A DNA stretch of 64,000 nucleotides from Limnohabitans sp. Rim8 (GTDB taxonomy: Bacteria > Pseudomonadota > Gammaproteobacteria > Burkholderiales > Burkholderiaceae_C). The notes beneath the pieces are model-generated. The model ran no database searches and had not been told where the DNA came from. It saw nothing but the letters and a program-made list of their open reading frames with translations. The first letter of the stretch is position 1. Each line of letters opens with the position of its first letter. The stretch is taken from NCBI GenBank assembly GCA_945897465.1, contig CAMDFK010000019.1, positions 1 through 64,000 of the forward strand, written 5' to 3'. Positions 25,884 through 34,718 of this stretch are shown here, one piece after another. A program made the translations under genes and the position numbers.

Positions 25884-27125
25884 ATGAAGCTGTTTTATGG
25901 CTGGCGCATGGTGGGCGCGGCTTGTGGCATCCAGTTTTTGCTGGCGGCCTTTCTCACCCAGGCCTTGGGCCTGTACATTGCCGTGCTGTCGGACGAAATG
26001 GGCTGGAGCAAAACCACCTTGTCGGGTGCTGCCGCGCTGCAATCGGTCGAAGCGGCCATCATCGGCCCGTTGCTGGGCTGGGTGATGGACCGCGTGGGCC
26101 CGCAAAAAATGATCCGCTGGGGCATGGTGCTGTTCAGCGCCGGTTTGATGCTGCTCAGCCAAGTCGACAGCGTCGCCACCTTTTACGCCAGCGCCATCCT
26201 GATGGCCGTCGGCGCCAGCCTGGGTGGCTACTTTCCGCTGTCGGTGGCGCTGGTGCAGTGGTTCGAGAAGTTCCGTGCCCGCGCCCTGTCCATCATGAGC
26301 CTGGGCTTGGCCATGGGTGGGCTGGTGGTGCCGCTGATGGCCTGGTCCATTCAGGTGTGGGGGTGGCGGGCCACAGCGGCAGGGTCAGGTCTGTTGGTTT
26401 TATTAACCGGCTTGCCCATGGCCAGCATCATCCGTCGCCGACCCGAAGACCACGGCGAACACGTCGACGGCATCGACCCGGCGCAAGCGGCCGCCAACTT
26501 GGCCCAAGGACACCCTGCACCGCCGGTCCAGATCGAATTCACTGTGGCACAAGCACTGCGCACCCGAGCTTTTTGGATGCTGGCCATCGGACACGGACTG
26601 GCCCTGCTGGTGGTGTCGGCGGTGAACGTGCATGCCATCACCCATATGAAAGAAGGCCTGGGCTATTCATTCACCACCGCCAGTTGGGTGATCCTGATCA
26701 TGACCTTTGGCCAATTGTCCGGCGTGCTGATGGGGGCCACTCTGGGTGACCGGTTTGAAAAACGCAAAGTCGCCGCTTTGTGCATGCTGGCCCACGGCCT
26801 CGGCATGCTTTGCCTGACCTACGCTTCGCACATCGCCATGCTGGTGGCGTTCGGGGTGTTTCATGGCATCGCCTGGGGTTTGCGCGGGCCTTTCATGCAG
26901 GCCATCCGGGCCGAATACTTTGGGCGCAACGCCATTGGCCTGATCCTGGGCCTGTCGGCCGCCATCATCGCGCTGGGGCAAATTGCGGGCCCCATGATCG
27001 CTGGGGTGCTGGCCGACCTCACAGGCGATTACCAGCTGGGCTTCAGCCTGTTGGCCCTGCTGGCGGCGCTGGGCTCACTGTCCTTCATGCTGGCCACCAA
27101 ACCGGTGCTGCCCCGACTAAACTGA
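25884..27125 (+). CDS. Major facilitator superfamily transporter (monocarboxylate/oxalate-formate type)
   Basis: 413-aa carrier with 12 predicted membrane helices. The start KLFYGWRMVGAACGIQFL and DRVGPQKMIRWGMVLFSAGL (motif A between TM2 and TM3, about residue 72), together with the second-half GDRFEKRKVAALCML, fit the oxalate/formate- or monocarboxylate-porter group. The substrate is unknown. It ends before the terminator at 27188-27221. Confidence 0.85.
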   Translation: MKLFYGWRMVGAACGIQFLLAAFLTQALGLYIAVLSDEMGWSKTTLSGAAALQSVEAAIIGPLLGWVMDRVGPQKMIRWGMVLFSAGLMLLSQVDSVATFYASAILMAVGASLGGYFPLSVALVQWFEKFRARALSIMSLGLAMGGLVVPLMAWSIQVWGWRATAAGSGLLVLLTGLPMASIIRRRPEDHGEHVDGIDPAQAAANLAQGHPAPPVQIEFTVAQALRTRAFWMLAIGHGLALLVVSAVNVHAITHMKEGLGYSFTTASWVILIMTFGQLSGVLMGATLGDRFEKRKVAALCMLAHGLGMLCLTYASHIAMLVAFGVFHGIAWGLRGPFMQAIRAEYFGRNAIGLILGLSAAIIALGQIAGPMIAGVLADLTGDYQLGFSLLALLAALGSLSFMLATKPVLPRLN

Positions 27126-27187
27126 GAACTTGCCCCGATGCATAGGGGGGGCCAAAGGAGCGTCAGGCAATCCGGGTAGAATCAGCC

Positions 27188-27221
27188 ACCGGGCCCAAGA
27201 TTCTTGCGCCCGGTTTTTTTT
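27188..27221 (+). terminator. Intrinsic terminator after MFS gene
   Basis: ACCGGGC/GCCCGGT outer stem with a CAAGA/TCTTG inner stem, followed by T8. It ends about 100 bp before guaC. Confidence 0.85.
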
Positions 27222-27323
27222 GCCCTGAACCTGCAATGGGTTCATTTCAGGGGCCAGAAAACCGGCCAGGCCAAGCGCTCACTCGTTCCCTCAACGAATC
27301 CTTTTTTGGAGCTTGGTTTTCCC

Positions 27324-28301
27324 ATGGAAATTTTTGACTACGACAACATCCTGCTTTTGCCACGCAAATGCCGCGTGGAAAGCCGTTCCGAGTGCGACAC
27401 GAGCGTCACCTTGGGCAGCCGCACCTTCCGCCTGCCGGTGGTGCCTGCCAACATGAAAACGGTGGTGGATGAAACCATTTGCCTGTGGATGGCGCAAAAC
27501 AATTACTTTTACGTGATGCACCGCTTTGATTTGGACAACGTCCAGTTCGTGCGCGACATGCACGCCCAAGGCGTGTACGCCTCGATCTCCTTGGGTGTCA
27601 AAGCCCCCGACCGCGCCACGGTGGACCAGCTTGCTACCGAAGGTTTGGTGCCCGAGTACATCACCATCGACATCGCCCACGGCCACGCCGACAGCGTGCG
27701 CGACATGATCGGCTACATCAAAGGCAAGCTGCCCACCAGCTTCGTGATCGCGGGCAACGTGGCCACCCCCGAAGCCGTGATCGACCTGGAAAACTGGGGC
27801 GCTGACGCCACCAAAGTGGGCGTTGGCCCTGGCAAAGTCTGCATCACCAAGCTGAAAACCGGTTTTGGCACGGGCGGCTGGCAGTTGTCGGCGCTCAAGT
27901 GGTGCGCCCGCGTGGCGACCAAACCGATCATTGCAGACGGCGGCATCCGCAGCCACGGCGACATCGCCAAAAGCATCCGCTTTGGTGCGAGCATGGTCAT
28001 GATCGGCTCGCTGTTTGCCGGCCACGAAGAGTCACCCGGCAAAACGGTGGAGGTCGATGGTGCTTTGTTCAAGGAGTACTACGGCTCGGCCAGCGACTTC
28101 AACAAGGGCGAGTACAAGCACGTCGAAGGCAAGCGCATTTTGGAGCCGATCAAGGGCAAGCTGGTCAACACGCTCATCGAGATGGAGCAGGACGTGCAAA
28201 GCTCGATCAGCTACGCCGGTGGCACCAAGCTGATGGACATCCGCAAGGTGAACTATGTGATCTTGGGCGGCGACAACGCGGGTGAACACCTGTTGATGTG
28301 A
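27324..28301 (+). CDS. guaC: GMP reductase
   Basis: 325-aa NADPH-dependent enzyme converting GMP to IMP, of the IMPDH/GMPR barrel fold. The start [16 protein letters not shown] and the catalytic loop [11 protein letters not shown] (Cys near residue 174) are diagnostic. There is no CBS insertion, which argues against IMP dehydrogenase. ATG at 27324 gives the usual 325-residue length; the open frame extends 40 codons upstream through the terminator and is rejected. Confidence 0.93.
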   Translation: MEIFDYDNILLLPRKCRVESRSECDTSVTLGSRTFRLPVVPANMKTVVDETICLWMAQNNYFYVMHRFDLDNVQFVRDMHAQGVYASISLGVKAPDRATVDQLATEGLVPEYITIDIAHGHADSVRDMIGYIKGKLPTSFVIAGNVATPEAVIDLENWGADATKVGVGPGKVCITKLKTGFGTGGWQLSALKWCARVATKPIIADGGIRSHGDIAKSIRFGASMVMIGSLFAGHEESPGKTVEVDGALFKEYYGSASDFNKGEYKHVEGKRILEPIKGKLVNTLIEMEQDVQSSISYAGGTKLMDIRKVNYVILGGDNAGEHLLM

Positions 28302-28317
28302 GCCTCCAAGCACCCAC

Positions 28318-28348
28318 AAAAAAGGGGAGCCTATGGCTCCCCTTTTTT
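28318..28348 (+). terminator. Intrinsic terminator after guaC (bidirectional)
   Basis: A6-GGGGAGCC-TAT-GGCTCCCC-T6 (28318-28348): a perfect 8-bp GC stem with A/T runs on both sides. It separates guaC from the convergent TauE-like gene. Confidence 0.9.
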
Positions 28349-28383
28349 AATCTGGAACTTTTGCTCCAATCAAAGGCATCAAG

Positions 28384-29115
28384 TCAGCGCAAGGCCCCCA
28401 GCGCCAGCATCAAGCCACTGACCACCAGCAAAGCGCAGATGATCTGACGCAACTGTGCCACGGGCACGCGGTGCGCCACCCGGTGGCCCAACCACACACC
28501 CAGCAGCGCCACACCGATCAGCACGGTCCACCGCTGCCAGATCCAGCCGCTGGACAAGCGCCCATCCCAAGCCATGCCCAGCAGCACGGTGGCCGCCGCC
28601 ACAGAAATGATCATGGGCGTGCTGGCCCTCATTTGTTGGACATCTGGCAAGCGGCGACTGAGCCAGGCCACCACCACCGGGCCGGCCGTGCCAAAAAGCA
28701 TTTCCACCAGGCCAATGGCGACCCCGACCGGCCAAGCCCAAACGGGTGCTGCGGTAGACGCTTGGGCCGCCTTCGGCCGCAAAGCATTGACACCCACGCC
28801 AGCCACATACACCCCCAGAAAAAGCAGCGGCCAACGGCTGTTCATGTGCTGCACGAGCCACAAGCCCGCCAGCGTGCCCAACACCATGCCCGGCAACAAA
28901 CGGCGCAGCTCGCGCCACTGCACTTGCCGCCAGTTCAGCCCACTGTGAAAAGCCGATGCGGGCACGTCCATCAGCAAGGTGAGCGCCACCACAGCGGGCA
29001 AGGGCCACTTCCAGGCCAACAGGGGCACCACCACCAATGCCGAACCGAAACCCGTCAGGCCCAGCACGGTGTAGCCCAGCAAAACCACCCCAATGGGGTA
29101 AAGCCACTCTTCCAT
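28384..29115 (-). CDS. TauE/SafE-family membrane exporter
   Basis: 243-aa protein with about eight hydrophobic segments in two halves. GFGSALVVVPLLAWKWP near residue 22 and GTAGPVVVAWLSRRL near 141 are the paired glycine-rich family motifs. Members export sulfite, sulfoacetate or other organic anions. It begins 18 bp after the LysR regulator on the same strand, so it is likely co-transcribed and perhaps controlled by it. Confidence 0.82.
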   Translation of the reverse strand: MEEWLYPIGVVLLGYTVLGLTGFGSALVVVPLLAWKWPLPAVVALTLLMDVPASAFHSGLNWRQVQWRELRRLLPGMVLGTLAGLWLVQHMNSRWPLLFLGVYVAGVGVNALRPKAAQASTAAPVWAWPVGVAIGLVEMLFGTAGPVVVAWLSRRLPDVQQMRASTPMIISVAAATVLLGMAWDGRLSSGWIWQRWTVLIGVALLGVWLGHRVAHRVPVAQLRQIICALLVVSGLMLALGALR

Positions 29116-29133
29116 CCTGTTTCCTTATCAGCG

Positions 29134-30039
29134 TCAATCGGTCATGTGTTGTTGGACAAATTCGCGGAACACCGACAGGGCAGGCAACTCGGTGCGGCCG
29201 GTCAAGGTGATGAGGCCCAGTCGTGCCTGCCCTTTGAGAGGTGTGCGCATGGGCAACTCCACCAAAGCCCCTCGGGCCATGGCCTCCCGCGCTGCCCCAA
29301 GGATGCCCAGGTAAATCGCATCGGTCTGCCCCACCACATCCAGCAAGCTGGCGATGTCTTCGCTCTGCAAGGTGGTCATTTGTGCCGGGTTGGCCTGCGG
29401 ACCGTAGTGGTCCACCAGCAAGCGGGCCACCTCTTGCGACAGCTGGATGGAGGCGATGGGGTAGGCCAGCAAAGCATCAAAGGGCGCGCCCTGGGGGTAG
29501 CGGCCCAGCAGCGGGTGCCCCTGGCGGCACACGAAGCCGGCCCGCATCTCCACCACATGCGCCACATTCAAGTCGGGGGCGGCTTCGACCCGCCTCACGT
29601 CCACCACCAAGGCGTCGAGTTGCCGCTCGCGCAATTGGTTCAGTTGCAGCTCGGTGGAGCCGCGCGAGACCGTGACCTGCACCGTGGGGTGGTGCCGGGC
29701 CATGAAAACCAACCAAGGCGTCATCAGCATCGCGTCAGGACCCGAGCCCAAACCGACCCGCAAGGTGCCCAGGCCCCCTTGCTGCAGCAAGGCGGCACCT
29801 TGCTGGAGTTCCTGAGCCTCGTGCACGATGCGCCGGGCCCGCGCTAGCACCGAACGGCCCAGGGGCGTGAGCTCATTTTTTTTACCCACCCGGTCCACCA
29901 AAGGTCCACCCAACTCCTCTTCCAACGCCTGGATGCTGCGGCTCAGGGCCGACTGGGTGATGTGCAATTTTTCTGCCGCGCGGCTGAACGAGCCGGTATC
30001 GGCCAGCGCCAGCCAGTGTTCCAAGTGCCTGAGGTTCAT
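29134..30039 (-). CDS. LysR-type transcriptional regulator
   Basis: 301-aa regulator. The N-terminal winged helix reads MNLRHLEHWLALADTGSFSRAAEKLHITQSALSRSI (quoted in part), followed by a periplasmic-binding-like effector domain (LRVGLGSGPDAMLMTPWL near residue 95). It is divergent from the decayed TctC/M20 locus and upstream of the TauE exporter. Its target is probably the 30040-30155 interval, where an inverted repeat is visible. Confidence 0.9.
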   Translation of the reverse strand: MNLRHLEHWLALADTGSFSRAAEKLHITQSALSRSIQALEEELGGPLVDRVGKKNELTPLGRSVLARARRIVHEAQELQQGAALLQQGGLGTLRVGLGSGPDAMLMTPWLVFMARHHPTVQVTVSRGSTELQLNQLRERQLDALVVDVRRVEAAPDLNVAHVVEMRAGFVCRQGHPLLGRYPQGAPFDALLAYPIASIQLSQEVARLLVDHYGPQANPAQMTTLQSEDIASLLDVVGQTDAIYLGILGAAREAMARGALVELPMRTPLKGQARLGLITLTGRTELPALSVFREFVQQHMTD

Positions 30040-30041
30040 GT

Positions 30042-30060
30042 ATTCATTTTACGAATGAAT
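30042..30060. promoter_or_regulatory. Candidate LysR operator ATTCATT-N5-AATGAAT
   Basis: A perfect 7-bp inverted repeat with a 5-bp spacer beginning 3 bp upstream of the LysR ATG in the divergent intergenic region. Size and symmetry (a T-N11-A type core inside) suit a LysR box. Only position and symmetry support it. Confidence 0.5.
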
Positions 30061-30155
30061 ATTCGAAAAATAAGTCATTAGGCACATTAAATTGGAATTT
30101 TTACGATGCGTGTGTGGTCGTTTAAACCTTTCAACCCGAAATTTCAGGAGACAAC

Positions 30156-30360
30156 ATGAACGTCAAAACCCTTCTGGGCAGCCTGCTCATGGCCGCCACC
30201 GCAATCAGCCCCGCCCTCGCGCAAACCTACTCGGTCAAACCCATCAGCTTGATCGTGCCCTACCCGGCCGGTGGTCCATCCGACTTTTTTGCCCGCAAGG
30301 TACAGCCCGAGGCCACCGCCAAACTGGGCAAAACCGTGGTGGTCGAAAACCTGGGTGGCG
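30156..30360 (+). pseudogene. Truncated Bug/TctC-family binding protein
   Basis: Starts with a proper ribosome site (CAGGAG), a signal peptide MNVKTLLGSLLMAATAISPALAQ, and the Bug-family beginning ISLIVPYPAGGPSDFFARKV up to VVVENLGGA at about residue 69. A normal protein is about 325 aa and continues GGN/GS...; here the homology stops and the sequence jumps into an M20 hydrolase. The remaining open frame to 30458 is noise. Such proteins bind carboxylates in the periplasm; this one cannot be functional. Confidence 0.8.
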
Positions 30361-31091
30361 CAATTTGCCACCACCACTGTTTTGGCGGTGCGCAACATGC
30401 CCGGCCACCCACATGGCCAGTTGGTGTTCCGCGATGGCCCGGCCATGGCGTCTTCTGACAATGTGACCATCACCATCGAAGGCACAGGTGGCCACGGGGC
30501 GCTGCCACACCGGGCAGCCGACCCGGTGGTGGCCGGTTCGGCCATCGTCATGGGCTTGCAAAGCATCGTGGCGCGCAACATTGACCCGCAACAAGTGGCC
30601 ATCATCACCGTGGGCGCTTTCAATGCGGGTGTGGCCAACAACGTGATCCCGCAAACGGCCACGCTGCGCCTGAGCGTGCGATCGCTGGACCGGGACGTGC
30701 GCATTCTGCTCGAAAAACGCATCACCGAACTGGTCCACGCCCAAGCGACCAGTTATGGCGTCAAGGCCCACATCACTACCAGCGCGGTTACCCGGTGCTG
30801 GTCAACCACCTGCGCGAGACCGAATTTGCTCGCCAAGTGGGCGAAGAACTGGTCGGCGCCACCAACGTCACGCGCCAAGGTCGTGCACTCACGGGCAGCG
30901 AAGACTTTGCCTTCATGCTTGAGTAGTTGCCCGGCTGCTATTTGCTGATTGGCAATGGCGATGGCACGGGCGACGGCCACGGCGCCTGCATGGTGCACAA
31001 CCCCGGCTACGACTTCAACGACCAGAACGTGGCCGTGGGCTCGGCCTACTGGTCCTTGTTGGTGGAGCGCTTTTTGCCCGCCCAAGGGTGA
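30361..31091 (+). pseudogene. Decayed M20-family amidohydrolase (hippurate hydrolase-like)
   Basis: The first roughly 150 residues are missing. Readable protein starts with NMPGHPHGQLVFRDGPAMAS and continues through GTGGHGALPHRAADPVVAGS (dimerisation region) to SYGVKAHI. A one-base deletion near 30775 shifts the frame into YQRGYPVLVNH...ALTGSEDFAFMLE, then an in-frame TAG at 30924-30926 (probably from CAG) interrupts before LPGCYLLIGNGDG...YWSLLVERFLPAQG, ending at 31091. Three independent lesions show an old pseudogene. It was fused by deletion to the TctC remnant. Confidence 0.88.
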
Positions 31092-31246
31092 ATATTTCAG
31101 GCCGGGCTTGGGGGTCCGGCCCACCTGGGCAGCTGACCCAAGAAGTCAAACAAAGGCACTGCGCAAGCCTTTCGCAGCCGATTCAATGCCCCCAAGCCCC
31201 TGCCTGCGCCAGCGCACAGACGGGTCTGAGACAATCGGGGCTGAAT

Positions 31247-31909
31247 ATGTCTGAGCTCATCCAAACCGTTTTGATTTACGCCCTGCCTGTGATCTTCGCC
31301 ATCACGCTGCACGAGGCCGCCCATGGCTACGCTGCGCTGCGCCTGGGTGACAACACCGCGTCCATGCTGGGCCGCGTCACGCTCAACCCCATCCCGCACA
31401 TCGACCCGGTGGGCACCATCTTGCTGCCGCTGCTGCTGTACTTCAGCACCAGCGGCGCGTTTTTGTTCGGTTACGCCAAACCCGTGCCTGTGCGCTTTGA
31501 CCGACTGCGCCACCCCAAGCGCGACATGGTTTGGGTCGCCTTGGCCGGGCCGGGCGCGAATCTGGTGCAGGCGCTGCTTTGGGGCGTGCTTTTTTACCTG
31601 CTCACGGGCAGTGGCGTCACCGAGCGGTTTTTCATCGAGATGTGCAAAGCCGGCATGCTGACCAATGTGGTCATGTTCGCTTTCAACCTGTTCCCGCTGC
31701 CGCCGCTGGACGGCGGGCGCATCTTGGTCGGCGTGCTGCCCTGGCGGCAGGCGGTGCTGGTCTCGCGCGCAGAGCCCTGGGGCTTTTTCATCGTCATGGC
31801 CTTGGTGCTCACCGGCCTGATCAGCACTTGGTGGATGCAGCCCCTGATGCGCCTGACCTTTGACTTTTTGAAGCTCACCCTCAGTCCGCTGGCCGCCCTT
31901 TTGCGTTGA
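31247..31909 (+). CDS. Site-2-protease-like M50 membrane peptidase
   Basis: 220-aa membrane protein. HEAAH (about residues 21-25) is the HExxH zinc motif and NLFPLPPLDGGRIL (about 146-159) supplies the third ligand Asp. This short form lacks a PDZ domain, as in the group related to B. subtilis SpoIVFB-like YwhC. The ATG at 31247 (MSELIQTVLIYALP) is chosen over an open upstream extension running into the pseudogene. It is followed by trpS. Confidence 0.88.
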   Translation: MSELIQTVLIYALPVIFAITLHEAAHGYAALRLGDNTASMLGRVTLNPIPHIDPVGTILLPLLLYFSTSGAFLFGYAKPVPVRFDRLRHPKRDMVWVALAGPGANLVQALLWGVLFYLLTGSGVTERFFIEMCKAGMLTNVVMFAFNLFPLPPLDGGRILVGVLPWRQAVLVSRAEPWGFFIVMALVLTGLISTWWMQPLMRLTFDFLKLTLSPLAALLR

Positions 31910-31935
31910 TTTTGATTATTTGTTTGCTATCCCTC

Positions 31936-33252
31936 ATGAACTCCACCATCCGCACACGCGTTCTCACCGGCATCACCACCACGGGCACCCCCCATTTGGG
32001 TAACTACGTGGGGGCCATCCGCCCCACGGTGCAAGCCAGTCGAAACACCCAAACCGACGGTTTTTATTTTCTGGCCGACTACCACGCGCTCATCAAATGC
32101 GACGAACCCGCCCGCATTCAGCGCTCCACCCTCGAGATCGCGGCCAGCTGGATCGCCTCGGGCCTGGACCCGGACAAAGTCACCTTCTACCGCCAGTCGG
32201 ACATTCCTGAAATCCCCGAACTCACCTGGCTGCTGACCTGTGTGACCGGCAAAGGTGTGCTCAACCGCGCCCACGCTTACAAGGCGGCTGTCGACAAAAA
32301 CAACACGGCTGGGCACGATCCGGACAGCGATGTGACGGCAGGCCTGTTCATGTACCCCGTGCTCATGGGCGCAGACATCTTGATGTTCAAGGCCCACAAG
32401 GTGCCCGTGGGCCGCGACCAGATCCAGCACATCGAAATGGCCCGCGACATGGCCTCAAGCTTCAACCACTTGTATGGTGAACACTTTGTTTTGCCCGAAG
32501 CCGTGATCGAGGAATCGGTGGCCCTCTTGCCCGGTCTAGACGGCCGCAAGATGAGCAAGAGCTACGACAACACCATTGCGCTGTTTGCCCCCGCCGCACA
32601 AATGCGCAAACAAATCTCGGCCATCGTGACCGACTCCAAAGCACCGGGTGAGCCCAAGGCCACCGAGGGCTCGGCACTTTTCCAGATTTACCAAGCCTTT
32701 GCCAGCACCGAAGAAACTGCGGCCATGGCCCGGGCCTATGGCGACGGCATCGGCTGGGGCGATGCCAAACAAATGCTGTTCGAGCGCATCGACCGCGAAA
32801 TCGCTCCCATGCGCGAACACTACCAAGCCCTGATCGACAACCCCGCCCAAATGGACAAAATTTTGCGAGCGGGTGCCGATAAAGCACGCCAATTGGCCAC
32901 GCCCTTCATGCGCGAGCTGCGCCACGCCGTGGGCCTGCGTGCCTTGTCATCGGGCAACATTGCCCCTTCAGCCAAAGAAGCCAGGATCGCGTTGCCCAGC
33001 TTCAAGCAATACCGCGAAAAAGACGGTCTGTTTTATTTCAAATTGGTGGATCCCAAAGGCCAAGTTTTGCTGCAAAGCCTTGGTTTTGCCTCACCCAAAG
33101 AGGCCGGCCAAACCATCGCTCGGCTGCAAAGCGAAGGCCCAGCTGCTTTGGCATCACTGCGGACCATGCTGGAGAACCCAAAGGAAACTTTGGAGGTTTT
33201 GAATGAAATTTTGGGGCTTTTGAAAGCCGCTCAAGAGAGCCTCGAAAAATGA
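31936..33252 (+). CDS. trpS: Tryptophanyl-tRNA synthetase with C-terminal extension
   Basis: 438-aa class I synthetase. The HIGH-equivalent is TGTPHLGNYVGA near residue 12 and the KMSKS loop is DGRKMSKSYDN near 200. A standard bacterial TrpS is about 330-340 aa. Here about 90 extra residues follow, beginning near ARIALPSFKQYREKDG and containing FYFKLVDPKGQVLLQSLGFASPKEA, which looks like a YegP/DUF1508-type fold. The upstream start at 31906 (MILIICLLSLM) is unlikely; MNSTIRTRVLTG is the conserved beginning. Confidence 0.93.
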   Translation: MNSTIRTRVLTGITTTGTPHLGNYVGAIRPTVQASRNTQTDGFYFLADYHALIKCDEPARIQRSTLEIAASWIASGLDPDKVTFYRQSDIPEIPELTWLLTCVTGKGVLNRAHAYKAAVDKNNTAGHDPDSDVTAGLFMYPVLMGADILMFKAHKVPVGRDQIQHIEMARDMASSFNHLYGEHFVLPEAVIEESVALLPGLDGRKMSKSYDNTIALFAPAAQMRKQISAIVTDSKAPGEPKATEGSALFQIYQAFASTEETAAMARAYGDGIGWGDAKQMLFERIDREIAPMREHYQALIDNPAQMDKILRAGADKARQLATPFMRELRHAVGLRALSSGNIAPSAKEARIALPSFKQYREKDGLFYFKLVDPKGQVLLQSLGFASPKEAGQTIARLQSEGPAALASLRTMLENPKETLEVLNEILGLLKAAQESLEK

Positions 33253-33336
33253 TTTTGTTACTTTAAACAAAAAAGATAGCAAAAACAAAACAAAACTGAT
33301 ATCCTTATACTTTAAGTTTAGCGCGGAGATTAAATC

Positions 33337-33942
33337 ATGACTGTTTACGTCATTGACGACCACCCCCTGATGCGTGATGCATTGACCATGCTCCTGCATC
33401 GGGTCAAACCAGGCCTGAAAATCACCCCTATTCACAAGTTGAATGTGGTGGAATCAACTGTAGAAAAAAATGGCCTTCCTGAGCTGTTTTGTCTCGATTT
33501 GCAACTGCCTGACACGCTGGGCATGTCAGGCGTACAGGTCCTCAAGGCCAAATTCCCAGAAGTCCCCTTGGTGGTTGTGACCAGCTCCAGCGCCAGTGAA
33601 TATGAAGAGCGATGCCTTGAAGCCGGGGCCGATGCTTTCATCGAAAAGTCCAACAGTCCAAACCAAATCATCGCCTCTTTGCGCAGCCTGCTGGTGACCG
33701 AGGAGCAAGCCGCCATCGAAGACGCGGCGACTCCTGCCGGCCCGACCAAGTTGTCCAAACGCCAAAAACAACTGATTTTGATGTTGGACCAAGGCTTGTC
33801 GAACCGCGATATCGCCGAAAAGCTGGACATCAGCGAACACACGGTCAAAGTGCACTTTTGGCGTTTGTTCCGTCGTCTGGGCGTCAACAGCCGCACACAA
33901 GCGCTGCACTTTGCCCGCACCAACGGCTGGTTGGGCATTTGA
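33337..33942 (+). CDS. LuxR/NarL-type response regulator (orphan)
   Basis: 201-aa two-domain regulator. The receiver carries the phospho-Asp in FCLDLQLPDT (about residue 53), a Ser/Thr switch VVTSS, and Lys in FIEKSN. The C-terminal HTH reads LSKRQKQLILMLDQGLSNRDIAEKLDISEHTVKVH (quoted in part). A clear GGAG lies 9 bases before the ATG, and the 85-bp leader is AT-rich with a TATACT hexamer at 33306-33311. No sensor kinase is adjacent, so its partner is unknown. Confidence 0.9.
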   Translation: MTVYVIDDHPLMRDALTMLLHRVKPGLKITPIHKLNVVESTVEKNGLPELFCLDLQLPDTLGMSGVQVLKAKFPEVPLVVVTSSSASEYEERCLEAGADAFIEKSNSPNQIIASLRSLLVTEEQAAIEDAATPAGPTKLSKRQKQLILMLDQGLSNRDIAEKLDISEHTVKVHFWRLFRRLGVNSRTQALHFARTNGWLGI

Positions 33943-33951
33943 TCGGGCTTT

Positions 33952-34509
33952 ATGCCAGTTGTGTCCATCACCTTGTTGCCGGGTTACGAACCCGACACCC
34001 AACACCGCATGGTCAACCGCGTGGCCAATGCCGTTCGCTCGGTGATCGCAACCCCAGAGGCGGGCACAACGGTGTTCGTCAACGAAGTCAGCACCTACCG
34101 GCGAGACGGCAAGGTGTTCAGTGGTGGCCGCGCAGCACACCCAGTGGCCTCAGAGGTGGTGAAGTCTTTTTTGCAAGCCATGCAAGAGCGGGACATGGCC
34201 TTGGCACAAAGCTTTTTGCACCCGGAATTTGCCATGTGCTTTCCGGGTGGCGTGCAAATGCGGACTTTGCCCGAATTGATCACTTGGGCCCAACAGCGTT
34301 ACAGCACCATCGGCAAAAACTACGCACAGTTCGAAGAGAGCTGGCAAGGCGATGCCACCGTGGTGTTTTGCCACGGCACCTTACATGGCACCTGGCTCAA
34401 TGGCGAGACTTTTGAAGGCATCCGTTTCATCGACCGAATGGAAGTGCACGATGGCTTGATCACTCGCCAGGACGTGTGGAACGACTTAGCAGAGCACCGC
34501 CTGGCCTGA
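33952..34509 (+). CDS. Tautomerase-SnoaL fusion protein
   Basis: 185 aa in two parts. Residues 1-62 (MPVVSITLLPGYEPDTQHR...TTVFVNEVSTYRRDGKVFSGG) match the 4-oxalocrotonate tautomerase family and keep the catalytic Pro directly after the initiator Met. Residues ~68-185 (FLQAMQERDMALAQSFLHPEFAMCF...) resemble the SnoaL/NTF2-like cone fold. A keto-enol tautomerase joined to a small-molecule-binding isomerase fold suggests one substrate handled by both. The gene starts 9 bp after the response regulator. Confidence 0.75.
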   Translation: MPVVSITLLPGYEPDTQHRMVNRVANAVRSVIATPEAGTTVFVNEVSTYRRDGKVFSGGRAAHPVASEVVKSFLQAMQERDMALAQSFLHPEFAMCFPGGVQMRTLPELITWAQQRYSTIGKNYAQFEESWQGDATVVFCHGTLHGTWLNGETFEGIRFIDRMEVHDGLITRQDVWNDLAEHRLA

Positions 34510-34517
34510 AGCAGGTC

Positions 34518-34703
34518 TCAGTCTTTCTTTTTGTCTTTGTCGCGGTTGATGATGTCGGGCGTCACGGCATCCACCACATTGACCACCGTTTTGACCCCGT
34601 AAATCACGGTGGATGCCGCGACATCGGCAATGGCCAGCACAGTGCATCCTTGCAACAAAGGCAGGCCCAAAAGAGCAACGATCAAGATCTTGGTTTTCAT
34701 CAT
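34518..34703 (-). CDS. Small lipoprotein (NF038104-like)
   Basis: 61-aa predicted lipoprotein. The signal MMKTKILIVALLGLPLLQGC ends in a lipobox LLQGC (Cys about residue 20), followed by a short hydrophobic Ala/Val-rich stretch (VLAIADVAASTVIYGVKTVVNVVDAVTPDII) and a lysine/aspartate tail. It resembles a conserved small proteobacterial lipoprotein family of unknown role. The ATG at 34703 (or 34700) is preferred because GGAAAC lies just before it; the ORF could open at 34718. Confidence 0.7.
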   Translation of the reverse strand: MMKTKILIVALLGLPLLQGCTVLAIADVAASTVIYGVKTVVNVVDAVTPDIINRDKDKKKD

Positions 34704-34718
34704 GTTTCCATTTCGCAT

